Assembly (NCBI GenBank): GCA_000320605.2
Contig: KB445799.1
Span: 915,234-979,233 of the forward strand
Direction of reading: 5' to 3'
DNA from: Gelatoporia subvermispora B
Lineage: Eukaryota > Basidiomycota > Agaricomycetes > Polyporales > Gelatoporiaceae
Length of the DNA: 64,000 nt
The notes under the pieces were generated by a model that was given only the letters and a program-made list of their open reading frames with translations, did not search any database and had not been told where the DNA came from. The position numbers and the translations under genes were made by a program. Below are positions 11,897 to 24,100 of this stretch, piece by piece (the first letter of the stretch is position 1; each line of letters opens with the position of its first letter).

Positions 11897-14148
11897 CTAG
11901 CCGGGACTCCCGAGCGGGAGGAAGCTTACCTTGATGTAGGCGGTCAGCGCTGCGCCCGGCCAGATCTTCTCAAAAGTCTGACGTCCTTTCCCTCGTTTCC
12001 ACTCCGGCGGGGGCAGAGACTCGGCAGGCTGCGCGTCCGGCGCGAGCGAGACCGAGTCAAACTGCTGCAGCAGGCGCACGAGGAAACACGACGCTTCGTT
12101 CAGGGCGTAATTTTGCCCGATGCACTGTCGAGATCGCATAAGCAATGGACATTGATAAATGGGCGGCTGCCGCTTGTCGCGGAGGTAGGAAGCAAGGACT
12201 CACAATGCGCGGCCCGGCGCTGAAGGGCGTGTACATCATTGGGTTGGCGGTATAACGCGACAGACGTTCGTCCAGCCAGCGGTCCGGGTCGAACGCGTCC
12301 GCGTCCGCGCCCCATAGCGTGGAGTTCCGGTGCTGCAGGAAGGGGAGCGTTATGATGAGCGTGTTCGCGGGCACGTATAGCGGCTGCTCCGGCTCGGCGT
12401 ATGTCCCGTCCGATTTGGGGAACATGCACGGCTCTGAGCGGCTCTCGCGGGTGTTGAGTGGGACAGGTGGGAAGAGACGGAGAGTCTCATTTATCACGGC
12501 ACGCACTGATACAGTGCACGGTCAGCTGCCTGATTGCGAGGGTGGAGTGGGGAAAGTCTGAATGGACATACAGTATCGCATGGCTTTGATGTTCTCGAAC
12601 GTCGGCGGTTTGCTGGTCCCGCAGTGTTCTATTACCTCCGCGCGCAGCTTCTGCATGACTTCTGGATGCTCCGCGAGGAAGTATGTGGCATATGTGAGGA
12701 GTGTCGCCGTCTGATAAGGCAAATCAGTACGATAGAACGACGAGCGAGCCGATGAGTCTAGTTGGTACCCACAGTATCTCTGGAGGCCAGCAGTATGTTC
12801 AACAGTTGATCTCGAATCACTTTCGGGTCTGGAGCGCGCCATGTGAGCTCCACGAGGGCGAGGGAATTTTTCGAAGAACCGCACCTTCTGTCTGATCGGC
12901 CAGATACTCGAGGAATGTGCTTTGGCTGACCGAGGTCGTCAACCCCGCCATCTTCATTTTTGACTTGTTGGAAAGCGCATGCTGCACAACAGGCTCAAGC
13001 CACCGAGAGATAACCGCAACATGCGGCGATGTCTCATCGCCAAGGAGCTCCCAGACGGGCCAGAAATATCCGCGGCGGGCGCGGACGGTCACGATTGTCT
13101 GGACGGTCTCAAACGCTTGGGCGAAAGAACCAAAGTCGTCCTCCGTCGCAGAACCCTTCGCGCTCAGCCGCGTCTCGCCCGCGACGGGTAGCTTGCCAGA
13201 CAAAGTGTCCATAGGCTGTCCGAAGAGGAACTCAGCGGCCGCGTCGAGGGTGAAGCGGCCGTAGAGGTCCTGCACTTCGATTGGCTTGTGGGAAGAAGAT
13301 AGCGAGGACATAATGGCGACAGTCTTATTCGTATACTTCTGGAAGGTCTCGAAGTCGGTGATACGATCGCGCGCAAAGAACGGTCGGGCGAGAGCTCGGT
13401 GCTGAGATTATTCCGTAAGTGTCTAGCGGTCAAGTGACGGCCAGTAAATGACATACTGTCTTCCAGACCTTCACAGAATTCATGAGCGACAACTACGAAT
13501 ACATAGATTAAAAGCACTTACTTGATCATCCCGGTTAAAAATCCCTTCTCCCAAGAAATTCTCACTATGAAAGGGGGAAAATTAAGTTAATTTTCATAAG
13601 CATAGTATCGTTACTAACAAGCGTTCTTTCTGCCTACGCCCGCGCCAAAAGTGATTGAATCCGGTGGCGAGGATATATTTCGATTGCTCTGAATCCATCG
13701 TAATGATCTGATAATGAACGTCGGCGTCAAGCTACCAGCGGTACCTTACGTCTGATGTCTGACGTACCATGTCCCTCCATAGCAACCTGAGATTTAGAGT
13801 GGTCGTATGATATTCGTCGAATAATGAAATATAGAACGATCCGAAATATGATGTTGGGATCGTCCGCAACATTCGCAGCAGAATGTCGATGTTGCCCGGC
13901 CATTTGCCCACGACCTGGGGGATAGGTCGTGCACCAAGACGGTGTGCTTCCCGTCGAGTTACGAAGTCGAAATAGAATGATGTTGTACATATCCATGCAA
14001 CTGTGCACAGGACATAACTAGGCAGCAATAGCAGACCTAAGCGAATGTGTGCGAGTTGCAGACAAGCATAGAGAAATACAGCCGGAGCGACGAAGATAGT
14101 TATGACATCCTTGAGGAGTCGAAGGCGATATTGACCGTACGGATGCAT
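11897..14148 (-). CDS. Cytochrome P450, CYP63-like monooxygenase
   Basis: A nine-exon minus-strand gene of 588 aa: 13768-14148, 13619-13707, 13522-13564, 13457-13468, 12885-13401, 12773-12828, 12572-12710, 12204-12505 and 11897-12124, all frame-consistent. The N-terminus has two hydrophobic segments (membrane anchor in the ER), then KWPGNIDILL typical of CYP63. Later come the I-helix LLASRDTTATLLT, the K-helix ExxR in NETLRLFPP and the heme loop FSAGPRI|CIGQ, with the cysteine ligand first after the last intron. CYP63 enzymes hydroxylate alkanes, fatty acids and aromatic xenobiotics in wood-decay fungi; the substrate here is unknown. Exon 4 is only 12 nt (residues VWKT). The start at 14148 is the Met before HPYGQYRLR; an upstream in-frame Met at 14472 would add a basic stretch unlike the family. 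Confidence 0.92.
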
Positions 14149-15689
14149 GATGGCTGTGGAACGGCGAAAGGCGTACCAGAGGACACTGACGGAGGTGGAG
14201 CTCACTCCGCTAGGTCGCTTATGTATGTTTTTGATCAATCTTAGCGACGAACCGCCCTTTCGATAGACTATTCGCCCTACGCGAGCGTCTATCATCCGGG
14301 GGATGGGAGCCGGCAACGGAGCATGGGCAAAGAGAATAATTTTCTTTGCAGCATGTTGTAGACGTTTACGGGCACAGAACGCGATGTCCGAAGTTTTTTT
14401 CCTAAGGAGATGTTCCGGACGTGGCAAGTGGCGCGTCGGCCTCAGCAAACCTCCGTTGCTTCGCAATACCATGCGGGGCCACGTAGAGCGCGGAAGGCAG
14501 GGTCGCGCCGAACGCGCGACCTGGGTGAAATTGTCGCCACGCCTGCCACAAGAGCCACAGTGTGTCAGGCACGCACAGCGCCTCTGGCCTACCTAGAGGG
14601 ACCCAACAACTCGCCTCGTATGTCCGTCCAGATCGAGGCCTCCGGATCAATTTGCCCAGACACCCTGACGCCCGCGCATCCCGCGCCTCTGTGCATGACG
14701 GCAATGCATGCGCGACAATGGGGTATCAACTGCACCGGAGAATGCGGGTCCGAAGGCCCTCAAGAGCCACCGTCTCGAATATCAAAGCCGCATCCTTACC
14801 TGCGCGCAACATACGGTTCCGATGACCACACGCGCCGCCTAAACGGGTCCAATGCTGTGGGTGATGCATCTCAGAGTTCCGCAGCCTCCGTTGCCACGAT
14901 ACTCTGCGAGCGATCACGCCTGGTCATTGCTGCACAACATTTGAGCAAGGACTCATCCTTCACAGAAGCATGTCACGGACCCTCTCCACCTACACACGAG
15001 ACGCGACGATGACGGTATCGATGATGCCAGTTTAGGCCGTGCAGATCCTGCGAACGCGATGCAAAATCGGTTCTCAGATTCGCGGATTTATCCATAGTGC
15101 GTTCTTGTTCGGATGCGACCCGAGATCGTCGAGTTTCTTGCACGCCTGGTGAGATCAAAGATCGGAGCACCGCGGAGACCGTAGAAGAATGATGTCGCAA
15201 TCAGCAGATGTCGACGGCCTCGGAATCATCAGCCTGCAGACACAGTAACTCAGGAGGACAGGTGAGTATACTCACAGAGCTCCAGCTAGACATGGCATGA
15301 AGCGAAGCTCGAGTAACTGCCCATCTTACCGTCAGGACCAACAATGAATTTGCCGAGACACAGCTTGAGGGCTCGTAGACTGATGGGCAGGCTCGCGGTG
15401 ATGCAAAGTGCAAAATCAGAGGCAACTGTCAACCTCAAACGCCCTCTGCAACTGGCAAAAGTCAGTGAGTAAGGCTCGGGAAGCGCGGCCGAAGGGGTGC
15501 TAGTGAAGTTTTCACCCTAGCATCCTGTGATCTGACAGAGATTGCGAATTGCCTAGTGCGCATGTCTCAGGGAGGCAATCAGGCGAGGAACGACCGCAAA
15601 CGCGCGTCTGCGAAGTGCGCGTTGAGAGTACAAGTTAGTCATACAAACGCACTTGGCTAGGATCAGTTTCCCCATTTCCCCATTTACCT
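14149..15689. other. Intergenic region, nothing convincing
   Basis: About 1.5 kb between the P450 start and the BUD32 3' end. Overlapping short ORFs on both strands (for example 14410-15012, +) show arginine-rich, non-conserved-looking translations and no splice-linked extension. Confidence 0.45.
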
Positions 15690-17150
15690 CTACCCCACCA
15701 TACTCCGCTTTCGACCCCTAAGCCGCACTATTGATCGGTGTAAGCGTGCAAAAGGGCCGACACGGGCGGAGAACATACCGTCATCGAGCCTCTTCGATAT
15801 CGCACCCCAGTCACGGCCCATCCCCGCTTGATATGCCCTGAGAACGGAGGCGAAGAGTGGCTCGGATGCGGGGTGCGTCGACGCAAATGCTCGTTCTAGA
15901 ACATACAAATCCACGGCTTTGTCTTCTACTAGCGTTGATGTGTATGCCAGTCCGAAGTCAATTAGCACCTGCAGCATAATTTAGTCGGGTATTCATTCCG
16001 ACGGGCCGCCAAGACGCACCAGCTGCAGGCCCTTGTCGGCACGCGGGTGGCGCAACATCATATTCGAGGTCGTGAGATCCCCGTGAATGATATCAGCGCG
16101 GTGCATTTTGGCGATCTCTGCGCCGACCATTGCCATGACTCCCTCTGCCCGCCGGCGTCAGCCTGCGACTCCGCCTGATCGCGAGACCCGCACCTTGTGT
16201 GACACCGTACTCCGACAACGGGTCGTCATCATGACCCTGCCCGCCCACGTCCGCATCTTCCGGCTCTTCGTCCTCTGCGTCCTCCTCCTCCTCACCTTCG
16301 GCACCACCACCGAGCAGGAAGCGGACGCTCTTGCCGTCGATCCACTCCAGCGCGAGCACCCCCTCCGCCGCGTCGACCATTCGGATGCCCGGGACATTGA
16401 CGCCACAGCTAGAGCCTGGTCAGCCACATAGATACAAGACGCATATAGCAGGGTGTTTGCGGCTAGATAAACTACGTGACAGCGGTTACGGCGTCAGAGG
16501 ACCCCTCGATGTCGGAGTGGCACCGCTCGCAATTCTTCCATCGATTAATCTGTATTCGACGGTCCGTTCCGATGTTCCAGGAGCATAGTAGCTCTCATTA
16601 TGCAGCGACAGGCTCTGGGAAAACTTTGGCAAGGGCCGGTGATATTTGCTCGATGCACGAGCCTCGCCCGCTACGCGCGATTTCGTCCAAAAGACATCGA
16701 GCAACCTCCCGCCGTCGGAGTGGCACCACGCAATTCTGCAACCGGTAGGCCTGCATTCGACTGTACATCCCGGTGCTCCAGGACAACAGCTCTCATTATA
16801 GTATAGCAGACTCTGGCCGACCCTTGGGAAGGACTGCAACTCACCGGAGACATTTGATTAATGCACGAGCCTCGCCTGCCACGCGCGATTTCGTCAAGGA
16901 GGCATCGAGCGAGGGATGCCTATATCCCTTATGAAATCGGTGCTTCAGTAGCACGTCCACGCTTTGCACAGCAGATTCTGGGGACGCAGGAGCCGGGTGC
17001 AGTGATGTGCGGTAGACTTTCTGTGTGTGCACGAGTCGGAGGCGAGAAATTAACGCAGGTTTACGGGATGAAGGCGGGTAGACTTGCTGCTTCGGCGCCC
17101 TGAGACACAGCTGTGGCAGATTTGATCAAAACAAGCGAGCTCGACGCCAT
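15690..17150 (-). CDS. BUD32: BUD32-type atypical protein kinase of the KEOPS complex
   Basis: Six exons on the minus strand give 268 aa (yeast Bud32 is about 260): 17088-17150, 16845-17020, 16194-16408, 16020-16144, 15779-15968 and 15690-15727. Family hallmarks in order are SQGAEA|KVYRTSL, HPSLDASLTKSRVAGEARAL, CGVNVPGIRMVD, LALEWIDGKSVR, the catalytic HGDLTTSNMM, the metal-binding IDFGLAYTS and the C-terminal VRLRGRKRSMVG. The protein acts with Kae1 in KEOPS for t6A modification of tRNA and telomere upkeep. An acidic insertion (EEEEDAEDEEPEDAD) follows the hinge. Intron 1 (17021-17087) starts with GC (GCAAGT). Intron 2 (16409-16844) is 436 bp, about eight times longer than the other four, and contains a tandem copy of the preceding exon end. 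The gene is divergent from eIF3a. Confidence 0.93.
16511..16920. repeat. Tandem duplication (two units of about 205 bp) across a BUD32 exon-intron junction
   Basis: Two head-to-tail units, about 16511-16713 and 16714-16920. Shared words recur at a 203-208 bp offset: gtcggagtggcacc at 16511 and 16714, tgcacgagcctcgcc at 16654 and 16862, and also gcgcgatttcgtc and agctctcatta. The right unit carries the working 3' end of BUD32 exon 2 and its GTGAG donor at 16844. The left unit carries a decayed exon copy (still KSRVAGEARA on the minus strand) whose donor has been lost (CCGGCCC instead of CCGGTGA). Confidence 0.8.
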
Positions 17151-17699
17151 AGAATGCGGGGTCATTGTGCGGGACGGCGAGCGCAGCAGATGAACTCGGG
17201 TCCGCACGAGTCAAGTGCGTGTAGGTCTTCCAAAAGAAGACACATCGGACTTTGAACTTACCTGGGTTAGTTCACTGGTCTGCGAGCAAGAGACTCTCTG
17301 AACGCGAGTTCCTCTCAAATTCTGGGTACAAAACTTTGTATCTTATTGCAATTGGTTTAAGGATTGAGCCTGTGGGCTCGAAATGATGAACAACTCGGTG
17401 TATGACAATCATACTGTCTTCGGTGGTACGCAGAAACGATCAAGTGAATAAGCGGAGATTAAACTTAGACTCATTCGTGGGGGCTAGAAGGAGTCTGAAC
17501 GATGACACCAAGAACTTTTCTGCCGCCAACGACGTACGCTTCATCCTGCTCGACGTGCTCGACATTACCGCCGCGACTTTCACGGGTATTGCAACTCGTA
17601 GGACGGCGTATTTGAACGTCTGAAAGTGAGTCCATTATTGATTACAACTTTTTATGAACGAGAGAACCCAACAGAACGTTGCCCTTGCCCAGATACACT
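17151..17699. promoter_or_regulatory. Divergent promoter region of BUD32 and eIF3a
   Basis: The 549 bp between the two start codons must hold both promoters. I see no clear TATA box. Sharing one control region between a tRNA-modification kinase and a translation factor is consistent with co-regulation, but that is inference. Confidence 0.5.
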
Positions 17700-20600
17700 A
17701 TGGCGCCGTTCTCAAAGCCCGAGACAGTCCTCAAGCAGGCGGAGGGCCTCGTCTCCGTCGGGCAGACCCATGCCGCCCTGCAATCGCTCACAGAAATGTT
17801 CTCGTCAAAACGATTCCGTTCTACGCCCCTGGCGTCCCTCGAGCCGATTATGCTGCGCTTCATTGAGCTCTGCGTCGACATGCGCCGTGGCCGCACAGCG
17901 AAGGAGGGCCTCATGCAGTACAAAAACATCGCGCAAAATACGAGCGTGCAGTCCATCGAGGTCGTGATCAACCGCTTCATCCAGCTCTCGGAGGCGAAGG
18001 TGCAGGAGGCGCAGGAGAAGGCGGAGCAGGCGGTCGCGTTGACTGACGTGGATGACCTCGAGGCCAGCGAGACCCCGGAGAGCATCCTCCTCGGTGCCGT
18101 CAGCGGTGACCAGACCAAGGACAGGACCGACCGCGCTTTGGTCACCCCCTGGCTCAAGTTCCTATGGGAGAGCTACCGAACCGCTTTGGAGACTCTGAAA
18201 AACAATGCTCGGCTGGAGGGCATCTACCAAGTGTGTCGCATTCGCGCATTTACTGTTCGTGCTTCTGACCTGCAGCGTAGCACATCGCGCAACAAGCGTT
18301 CAAGTTTTGCTTGAAGCACCAGCGCAAGGTCGAGTTCCGCCGGCTCTGCGAGACCCTGCGTCTCCACCTCTCAAACGTCGCCAAGTATGCGCACCAGCCG
18401 CACTCGATCAACCTCTCCGACCCGGAGACGCTGCAGCACCATCTCGACACGCGGTTTGCGCAGCTGAACTCCTCCGTCGAGCTCGAGCTATGGCAGGAGG
18501 CGTTCCGCTCCGTCGAGGACGTGCACAACCTCCTCACGATGGCGAAGAAGGCGCCGCGTCCGGCGATGATGGCCAATTACTACGAGAAGCTCACGAGAAT
18601 CTTCCTCATGAGCGGAAACCCTCTGTACCACGCCGCGGCGTGGAGCCGTTACTACGCTATCGTCATTGCTATGGGTGGCAAGTCCGAGGAGGAGCTGAGC
18701 AGGTTGGCTGGTCAGGTTCTCATCAGTGCTCTGGCAGTCCCGGTTGGCTCTTCGGCGGACGAGGCGTCTGCGGACGATGGCAAGGGCAAGACCCCGCGCC
18801 TTACTGCACTCCTTGGGTTGTCCAAGGCGCCCACGCGGGCGGGGCTTCTCAAGGACGCTGTGCGTATCCTGCATATAGCCGGCTGAACCTACGTTACTGA
18901 CGTCCTGTATAGCTTGCTCGTAATGTCCTCAAGCTTTCGCCGCCCACGGTCAAGGCCCTGTATAACATCTTGGAGGTGACCTTCGACCCGCTCAGCCTCT
19001 GCTCTGCCGTCACACCGCTGCTCAAGACGCTCCCTACTGACGACGCCGCATACATCCCGTACATTCCGCTCCTCCAACGTGCGCTGATTTCCCGCCTCCT
19101 CTCCCAGCTCTCGCAGGTCTATGCGTCCATCAAAATCTCCAACCTCCTCGAGCTCGTCGCACCGATGCGCACGGCGGAGATCGAGGGCGCGGCCGCGTAC
19201 GATGACGAGCAGATCGAGGCGTACGTGATGGGCTGTGCGCGTCGCAACGAGCTGAACGTGCGCGTCGACCATGCGGTGGGCAGCATCACGTTCGTCGAGT
19301 CGCCCTTCGCTATTGAGGACCCGAGTTCGTCAACCTCGATGGCGAGCGTCAACGCCGTGCAGCCATCTACGACTGACTTTGTGCGCACACGCCTCAGTGG
19401 CCTCGCTGCGTGCCTCCACAACTCCCTTGCGACCCTCTTCCCGCCCGCCCCGCCCTCCGAGGAGGAGCAGCAAAAGAAGTTCGCCGCGCTCGTTGCGGCG
19501 GCCCAGGCAGAGCGTAAGGCGCTTCAGCTCCGTCGTGCGATTGTTGCGCGCCGCCGTGAGCTCCTCTCTGAGCTGTCGGTCCGCAAGGAGAAGGAGGACG
19601 CGCTTCGCCGTGCGGAGGAAATGCGCCGTGAGAAGGAAGAGGAGGCTCGCAAGGCTCAGGAGGATCTAAGGAGGAAAGAAATTGAGCGTGCTCGCCGGGA
19701 AATTGAGACCATCAGGAACGAGGAGGCTAGGAAACTGGCTCAGACCCTCAAAGAGAAGGGTACTCTCAAGGTCGACGTTACTGTGAGTCGCCCATAAGTA
19801 GCTCAGATTACACCCATTTCCTTAGACTGACCACCACGTGCAGGAGATGGAGAACCTCAGCACGGACAACCTCATGCGTCTCCAGGTCGAGCAGCTCGAG
19901 AAAGAGAAGAAGGAGCTCAACGAGCGTATGCGCGTCATCGCGAAGCGCCTTGATCACGTCGAGCGCGCGTACCGCAAGGAGGAGCGACCGCTACTCTCTA
20001 AGGACTATGAGCAGCAGCAGGAGAGCGACAAGACCGCGTTCGAGACTGCACAGAAGGCCCGCATCGAGGCAGCGCGCCTCATGCACGAGCATGACTTGGA
20101 AACCAAGAAGCGACTCTCGCGCATGATGGGCGACTACAAGACTCATAGGGAGGACATCATCAGCAAGCGCGCCGAGGAGTTCGCCCGGCGCCAGGCGCAG
20201 GCGCAGGAGAAGATCGAGAAGGAGAAGGCTAAGAGGCGCGCGTCGGTCCTCAAAGAGCGCGAGGAGGAGCGCTTGCGCCTCGAGGAGGAGGAGCGGATCC
20301 GCAGAGAGAAGGAGGAGGAGGAAGCCCGCCGGGAAGCCGGTACGTTCTTCTGTTTAGGCGCTTTCCAAGCTGATATTAACCTTGTTGCAGAACATAGGGC
20401 CGAAGAGGAGCGCCTGCGCGCAGAGGAAGAAGCCGCGCGCGAAGCCGAGGAGGCCAAGAAGCTTGCAGAAGAGGAGGAGCGTGCGCGGGTGCGCAAGCAG
20501 CGCGAAGAGGAACGTGCTGCTGCCGCGGAGGAGGCCCGCCTCAAGATGCAGCGTGAAGAGGAGGCTCTTGCCAGGCGGCAGGCCGCAAAGGCTTCCCCTG

Positions 20601-20932
20601 CGATCCCGACGTCTCGACCCGCAGCCGTTGGAGGTGAGGGTGTCTGGAGACGGCCGGCCCCGGCATCACAAGCTGCGCCTCAATCTCCCGCCGCAGCGCC
20701 GCCGAGGGCGGAGAGCCCGGCACCGAAATTCCGGCCGGGTGCGGTCAAGTCATCGTGGCGCGAGCGGGAAGCTGCGAAGGCTGCTGGTGGTCCTGCCGCA
20801 CCCGCAGCAAGGCCCGCTTCGCCTGTCGTCAGGCCCCCTGCGCAAGAAGAGCCAGCACAGGAGGACGATGGCTTCCAGCGAGTTGAGAAGAAGCCTGCTG
20901 TGTGGCGCAGTCGACGCGGTCGGGCGGTCTAG
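17700..20932 (+). CDS. TIF32: Translation initiation factor eIF3 subunit a (TIF32)
   Basis: Five exons (17700-18230, 18281-18859, 18913-19782, 19844-20339, 20391-20932; introns of 50, 53, 61 and 51 bp) give 1005 aa, the usual fungal length. It starts [18 protein letters not shown], the standard eIF3a N-terminus, then [20 protein letters not shown]. The PCI region follows (about residues 310-480, ...[18 protein letters not shown]). The C-terminal 450 residues form a long charged coiled coil ([20 protein letters not shown]) and end in a Pro/Ala-rich tail closing with WRSRRGRAV. eIF3a is the scaffold of eIF3 on the 40S ribosome. The Met at 17700 was chosen over the upstream in-frame Met at 17679 because it matches the family start. 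Confidence 0.96.
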
Positions 20933-21101
20933 TTCCCTCCTACCTTGGTGTATGCTTTATGATTTCAGTACATGCAATGCCTCTTTTCTCGTATACCAGA
21001 ATGCGATGCGATGGATAAGTTACGAGAATATGGTACTCTACAGTACTGTTGTGGTCTAATGTTGCATGTGTTCTACAATATCCATGTTACAATGGTATGT
21101 C

Positions 21102-24100
21102 TCAAACCCTCCTGAGTCCCTGTGTCCCAGTCCGAGTTCCGGGATGAAAGAAATAGATCACTATGCATCTTCCTCCTGTGCCGCTTCCACCATCATATCT
21201 GAAGCAGTGGTCAGAAATTGTAGCTCGCCAGAGGTGCAGAAATTGCCAACCATTCCATATTGAATTTTGGACTGCGAATATGTCGCTGTGATCATCATCA
21301 GTGCCAGCACTGCGAGGATTGGCCCACGAAACATCCATCCTATGGCCGAAATGGTCAGCCGCTGGTACACGATGAGCTGAGGCTACATACGATGTTCTCA
21401 TGGCGGTATCTAACGACAGCGTACTGAGGTCACTAGTCCGTTTGCTACGTTGCAAGGATGGCCGAGAAGGAGTGTCAGTTGCAAAAGAGTGATCGAAGGA
21501 TAATTGGATCCCATGTAGCTGGGTAGGAGAGTCCAATTCCGAGAAACGACGTATTGCATCGTGTTCAGGGGACGTGATATCGCGAGTCATCAGGGGAGGC
21601 GATAACATAGGTGGTGTTGTAGGCGATGTTTCCACGACAATAGCGGGTATATCTTAGATGAAGGTTAAGCTAACGATGTGCCCTTAGAATTGTATATAGA
21701 TGCTCACCTGAATGCCCCATTTGTCTGAGACGGTCTTGTTCCTTTCTGGCTAGGTACCGACGACGATGGGAGATCATAAGTAGCAGGGATTGAACACGAT
21801 CGAAGTCAACGAGGTCTGTTACGAGCTTGTTCGTTTCATTCCTCACAACAAGATCCTTGAGTCTGCAGCACATCGTTAACTACGTCACTTGAGAGAGATG
21901 ACATGACCTGTACGAACACAAGCGCTTCTCGATCGTCTATCAATTTGTGATGTGCCAACAACAAGAGCATGTTCGTGAAAGAGATTCCCTTTCCAGGTTC
22001 ACATGAAATCCGCGCTTCATGATACAGACGATTGTAGAGATTCTTCCGCTTCTTGATAGCGTCACGATCTATGCGGTCTAGACTGTCGTTGAGTCTGTCC
22101 AGATCGAAGCCGTCGATGATTCTTCGCGTCCAGAAGGACTCATCCTTGTCTCCAGCTTTGCATCTTGCCATGATGTTCGGGACGCTGAACTCGGCAGAAT
22201 AGATCTTGACTTCGAATATCCCACTAAGTCTCTGTACAGTGATGTTGAGACAATATTTTGGGAGTGAACTCTGCGGCACTGACCCCAAAGAATCTCACGA
22301 ATTTATCGCGCTCGAGGTACCCAGTTTTGGGGTTGGCGAATTCGGCCCAGACTTTCTTGAAGGATCGCATCTCCTCACGAGTGATGGATTTTGAGCCTCC
22401 TGTCATCTGGAAGACGTAGTAGAAACTCTCGACCACAACACCTACAAATGTCTTAGATACGTGTCTGTGCCAAGTCGGCGAATTTACATACCAGTGAACA
22501 AGTTAACGAAGATATACTGGGACGCAAGTTGACTTAGCGCGACTTTTGAGCTTTAGAAGCAACAAAGCTTACCATGCTGAGCAAGTTCCATGCAATGAAC
22601 AAGGTGAAGGCCCATCCGACACTGCCACAGTCCGAATCGCCGCTGGGGATAGTCGTACACCTTGGGTAGACCAGAGCGCTATCGGACGCGTCAGCAAGGG
22701 GTTCTCAAGAAAATAATTGATACGCACAAGTCGTGCATGTACTGATTCCATCCCTCACTAGAAGGCTTCGGTCAGACGAATGGTATCAGGTTGTACAATC
22801 TACATACCCAGTGGTCATGAATGCCAACATGACCAGCGCTTTCGGCATCGTCGAATAGTTTTCGTTCCGCGTTTCGGCCGTATTCCACTTGGTCATGCTG
22901 AAGACTTCTACGAAAAGGATTGCAAAGAACACAAACAAAATCAACCAAAGACTGAGCAGACTCAGGATGACCGGCAAACTCGCACTGAGATTCACCGTTA
23001 GCTTCTGCTTGGATCAATGATGATGCTGTAGACATACACTGCAGTCTTGAAGAGCTTGTTCAGGTTGTTCATCCGCTGCACCAATTTGAGCGCAATACTT
23101 GTAATGAATAACTTCTGCAATTGCTCGATCGCGAAGCCACTGGAGTGGAAGCGTACGATCAACGTAGTCAGAAGACTTCCGCCGGCGACGATAACATCGA
23201 ACAGGTTCCAGCCATTGGCACTGTAGCTCGTCCAGCCTAAGCCGTAGAGTCTAATCAAGGTGTCGAAACTGTAAATGACAGTGATGAAGATGAAGAAATC
23301 ATCTTGAGAACAGATTGAGCGATGATGATATTACTTTAAAGAGAATACTCACTGCGCAGAGTCTCCAAAACGTCTTGATCAGCGAAAGCTTGGCTCCTGC
23401 GCGTCGGCAATGTGAGATGATGAAAATATGAGGGTTTGGAAGTGCGCGCACATGAGTGCAATAATGTGCAAAGTAAAGAGCGCAGTCATGAGCCTGTGCC
23501 ACCAGCCATGTTTATGCACAGCCCGATCATAACACCATGCTCGGATGGGCCATGTTGGTCTATGTTTCGGCCGCTTTGATGGTCGCTGACGCTTGATCAA
23601 CTTCTGCAGATCTATCCACTCTCTTTGTGGTTGTGTCAACAGCGCAGAGCCAGTCTTCGATGTGAAGTTGCCGATTATGATACTACAACATCGCGTGAGC
23701 GTGTTTCGCCCGAGAAGAGAGCTCAGTTACTCACCTGACAAATAGCGTGAGGATCACAACTCCTCCCAAGAGGTTGTATATGAGGAAGAAGAACGAGTTG
23801 AACTGCGCCGCGTTCGTCTGCGGCTGAAGACCGGCTCCTGTGATACTAGTGGCCACAGACATGACATCAACCCATCCCTCCAATGACACAATCTCGAAGA
23901 GAATGAGTAGAGAAGCTTTGAAAGAATCGAATGAGAATGTTGTCGACGGAGAGGGGTTATCCCAGACCCTGGGAACGAGGTATCCAAAGGAGTCGCCGTA
24001 CAAGGTGTTGTTGTACTCGTTCACGCAGTCGGAGATCCCGTTGACAATGTCACTGTCATCGTTGCACTCGTTCATCAGACCAGCGAAGATGTTGAGCCCC

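Noticed and set aside
14410..15012. 200-codon plus-strand ORF
   Set aside because: Low-complexity, arginine- and serine-rich translation without recognisable domain, promoter or splice-linked extension; probably chance in GC-rich DNA.
18488..19272. Long antisense ORFs opposite eIF3a
   Set aside because: They are frame shadows of a strongly GC3-biased conserved gene.
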